A stretch of 6,427 bases of DNA, taken from assembly GCA_021796055.1 (NCBI GenBank), contig JAJYOS010000397.1, positions 1-6,427 on the forward strand. Reading direction: 5' to 3'. The position numbers were made by a program, and so were the translations under genes. The notes under the pieces were generated by a model that was not told the DNA's origin, searched no databases, and saw only the letters and a list, made by a program, of their open reading frames with translations. Source of the DNA: Bacteroidota bacterium. GTDB lineage: Bacteria > Bacteroidota > Kryptoniia > Kryptoniales > JAKASW01. Shown here in pieces: positions 5,173 to 6,427 of the stretch (position 1 is its first letter; each line of letters begins with the position of its first letter).

Positions 5173-5235
5173 GCAAGCACATTCACTCGTAGTTTGCGGC
5201 GAGAGTATCATGACTAACAAAGGAGAACGGCTTAC

Positions 5236-6258
5236 ATGAGGAACTATCTTCGACCCTTTTTCATCTTGCTCGCCATGGCTTCCATTGTCAATGTGGTCAG
5301 AGGGCAGCCGCTGACCCGTACCAACTTCAATGTTGGATTTCTCAAGCTAAGGTGTCCGATTGATTCTGTGCTTGCTCACTTAAGGAAACCCGACCGCACG
5401 GAAGCTGACGATGTTTATGAAGATTACATTGGTGTTTATTATTTCAATTCCGGAGGTGATTCCGAAGTAGCCAGAATCGACCGAATTCGACGCATCCCTG
5501 GCCTTGGCCTCCACAATTATTCGGATTATATCGTTGGAAAATACCGTAAGCTTGTTATTTGGTACAATAAATTCGACAGCTTGGTGAAGGGATTTGACAT
5601 TCAGGATTCATCCTTCTCGACAGTCCGAGGCTTGAAGGTCGGTGACCCTGCAAGCAAGCTTCAGTCTCTGTATGGTAACGGCATCTTGGTCAAGGATCCA
5701 TTAACCGACGGTCCGTATGATCTCTCCTTTCATGATTACTCGCAAATACGTCTCTATTCATTTGGCGACTATCATCTTGCTTTCTTTACGAAGGATCGAA
5801 AGGTCACAAAAATCATCTCCTTCTTCCGTCTGTCGATGTACGGAGACGAATGGAATGTCGCCTTCATGAAACTGAACAAGCCGATCGAGTCTGCACTAGC
5901 GCATCTTGGAAAACCTGACCGTGTGACAGAGGAAGACAATCAGTGGACTGGATATTATTTTCCAAAGCTTGTCCTATGGAAAGACAACCAAACTGGAACA
6001 TTATGCGCGATGGATATATACGATCCTGCTTACGCCACGTATAGAGGATTGAGAATCGGAAGTCCTGCCTCTGAGGTCATAAAGCTGTACGGAGACAGGT
6101 ACGAACGCATGTCGGAGTTTGAACGTGTTGGCCCGTACGATTACAAATTTAAGAACTACACGGAAGCCATGGTTTTCGGTTATTCCCGTTATTTTGTGGT
6201 CTTTATCAAAGATCAAAAGGTAGTCAAGATGCTATTTTACGAAGGGATTGAAGAATGA
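5236..6258 (+). CDS. Exported protein of two tandem homologous repeats, function unknown
   Basis: 340 residues from ATG 5236, with AAAGGAG (5219-5225) ten bases upstream. Residues 1 to about 23 form a signal peptide (FFILLAMASIVNVVRG). The mature protein is an internal duplication. Repeat 1 spans about residues 30-196 and repeat 2 about 206-336. Shared blocks are FLKLRCPIDSVLAHLRKPDR / FMKLNKPIESALAHLGKPDR, STVRGLKVGDPASKLQSLYG / ATYRGLRIGSPASEVIKLYG, and GPYDLSFHDY / GPYDYKFKNY followed by an aromatic FGDYHLAFF / YSRYFVVFI strand. Repeat 1 carries an extra insert at about residues 71-103. The alternating G(L)K/R-V/I-G-x-PASxxxxLYG motif resembles SmpA/OmlA-like or copper-amine-oxidase-like small exported domains in rhythm, but I do not claim membership. 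Likely periplasmic. Confidence 0.86.
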   Translation: MRNYLRPFFILLAMASIVNVVRGQPLTRTNFNVGFLKLRCPIDSVLAHLRKPDRTEADDVYEDYIGVYYFNSGGDSEVARIDRIRRIPGLGLHNYSDYIVGKYRKLVIWYNKFDSLVKGFDIQDSSFSTVRGLKVGDPASKLQSLYGNGILVKDPLTDGPYDLSFHDYSQIRLYSFGDYHLAFFTKDRKVTKIISFFRLSMYGDEWNVAFMKLNKPIESALAHLGKPDRVTEEDNQWTGYYFPKLVLWKDNQTGTLCAMDIYDPAYATYRGLRIGSPASEVIKLYGDRYERMSEFERVGPYDYKFKNYTEAMVFGYSRYFVVFIKDQKVVKMLFYEGIEE

Positions 6259-6335
6259 CTGATACATGTTCTTCCAGTTCCTGCAATACTCTGCATGATG
6301 GTCCACGAACTATGAGGGATAGAGAATGTGCCTGC

Positions 6336-6427
6336 GCCTAACACGCCGGACAAAGACGCTCGTCAGTTGTATATATCGAACTCGCCCGTCTCGCTTCGCT
6401 CGACGAGGTCTTCGACTTCACGGCGCG
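6336..6427 (+). repeat. attC8 recombination site (partial)
   Basis: R'' GCCTAAC (6336-6342) is followed by L'' GCCGGACAAAG, the same as in attC2 and attC5, and by GACGCTCG and TATATAT of the conserved left arm. The site is interrupted by about 31 extra bases at 6385-6415 between CTCG and CTTCACGGCGCG. L', R' and the rest of the inner hairpin lie beyond the window. Confidence 0.88.

Larger units (their letters stand above)
1..6427 (+). mobile_element. Integron gene-cassette array (internal segment)
   Basis: Eight related sites of about 116 to 135 bp recur after single genes. Each starts with an R''-type box (xxxxAAC), ends with an R'-type box (GTTxxxx, GCT in the first), and contains an inverted L''/L' pair and an inner hairpin. 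This is the definition of integron attC sites. Crossover between G and TT of R' gives cassette boundaries at 347/348, 929/930, 1540/1541, 2164/2165, 2843/2844, 4246/4247 and 5166/5167. All attC sites point the same way, so intI and attI are expected to the left, outside the window. Every + strand gene lies within one cassette with 14 to 78 nt between its stop and R''. The sites are alike in their inner part, as in super-integrons. The T9SS sorting domain in cassette 5 suggests an FCB-group host. Confidence 0.93.
5167..6427 (+). mobile_element. Gene cassette 7 (right end outside window)
   Basis: Begins at the attC7 crossover; one gene (5236-6258) and a partial attC8. Terminal inverted repeat: 5167-5187 matches the reverse complement of 6321-6341 at 19 of 21 positions, with one A/G difference (bottom-strand wobble) and one transversion. 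The 77 nt between the stop codon and R'' hold no gene. Confidence 0.88.

Noticed and set aside
348..6341. Insertion sequences, suggested by the terminal inverted repeats
   Set aside because: No transposase and no target duplications; the repeats coincide with the integron crossover points.
219..6427. CRISPR array or other short direct repeat array
   Set aside because: Repeats are over 100 bp, internally inverted, and spaced by whole genes of variable length.

Overview
The window is part of an integron gene-cassette array, probably a chromosomal or super-integron. It holds eight attC recombination sites (the last cut by the right edge). They separate seven single-gene cassettes on the + strand and one partial cassette at the left edge that carries a gene on the - strand. 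No integrase or attI is present. Given the attC orientation, these should lie to the left of the window.

The host looks like a member of the Bacteroidota/Ignavibacteriota/Chlorobiota (FCB) group. The protein of cassette 5 ends in a textbook type IX secretion (Por) type A sorting domain with the NYPNPFNPST signature. I cannot narrow the lineage further from this sequence.

Layout from left to right: partial Phd/YefM antitoxin (- strand) with a palindromic operator-like region, attC1; small membrane-anchored protein, attC2; four-helix membrane protein, attC3; lipoprotein, attC4; single-helix membrane protein with an unclear start codon, attC5; T9SS-exported Asp-box beta-propeller, attC6; exported protein resembling DUF3298, attC7; exported protein made of two tandem repeats, partial attC8. 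All seven + strand genes encode membrane or exported proteins.

The most unusual signal is in the cassette ends. Outside the classical R'/R'' boxes, the first 17 to 25 bases of each of the seven cassettes are an imperfect inverted repeat of the bases at and just before the R'' box of that cassette's own attC. The sequence differs from cassette to cassette, so the pairing is preserved but the sequence is not. In my hand alignments all ten transition differences between the two arms are of the kind that gives G-T wobble on the bottom strand and A-C mismatch on the top strand. This points to selection for folding of single-stranded bottom-strand DNA, the strand that integron integrases use. The long stem can only form beside the attC when a cassette is circular. 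In the array, attC sites keep only the short R stem, often mismatched. The attC sites are also markedly asymmetric, with a conserved unpaired stretch of about 37 nt on one arm. Three of them carry extra small palindromes.
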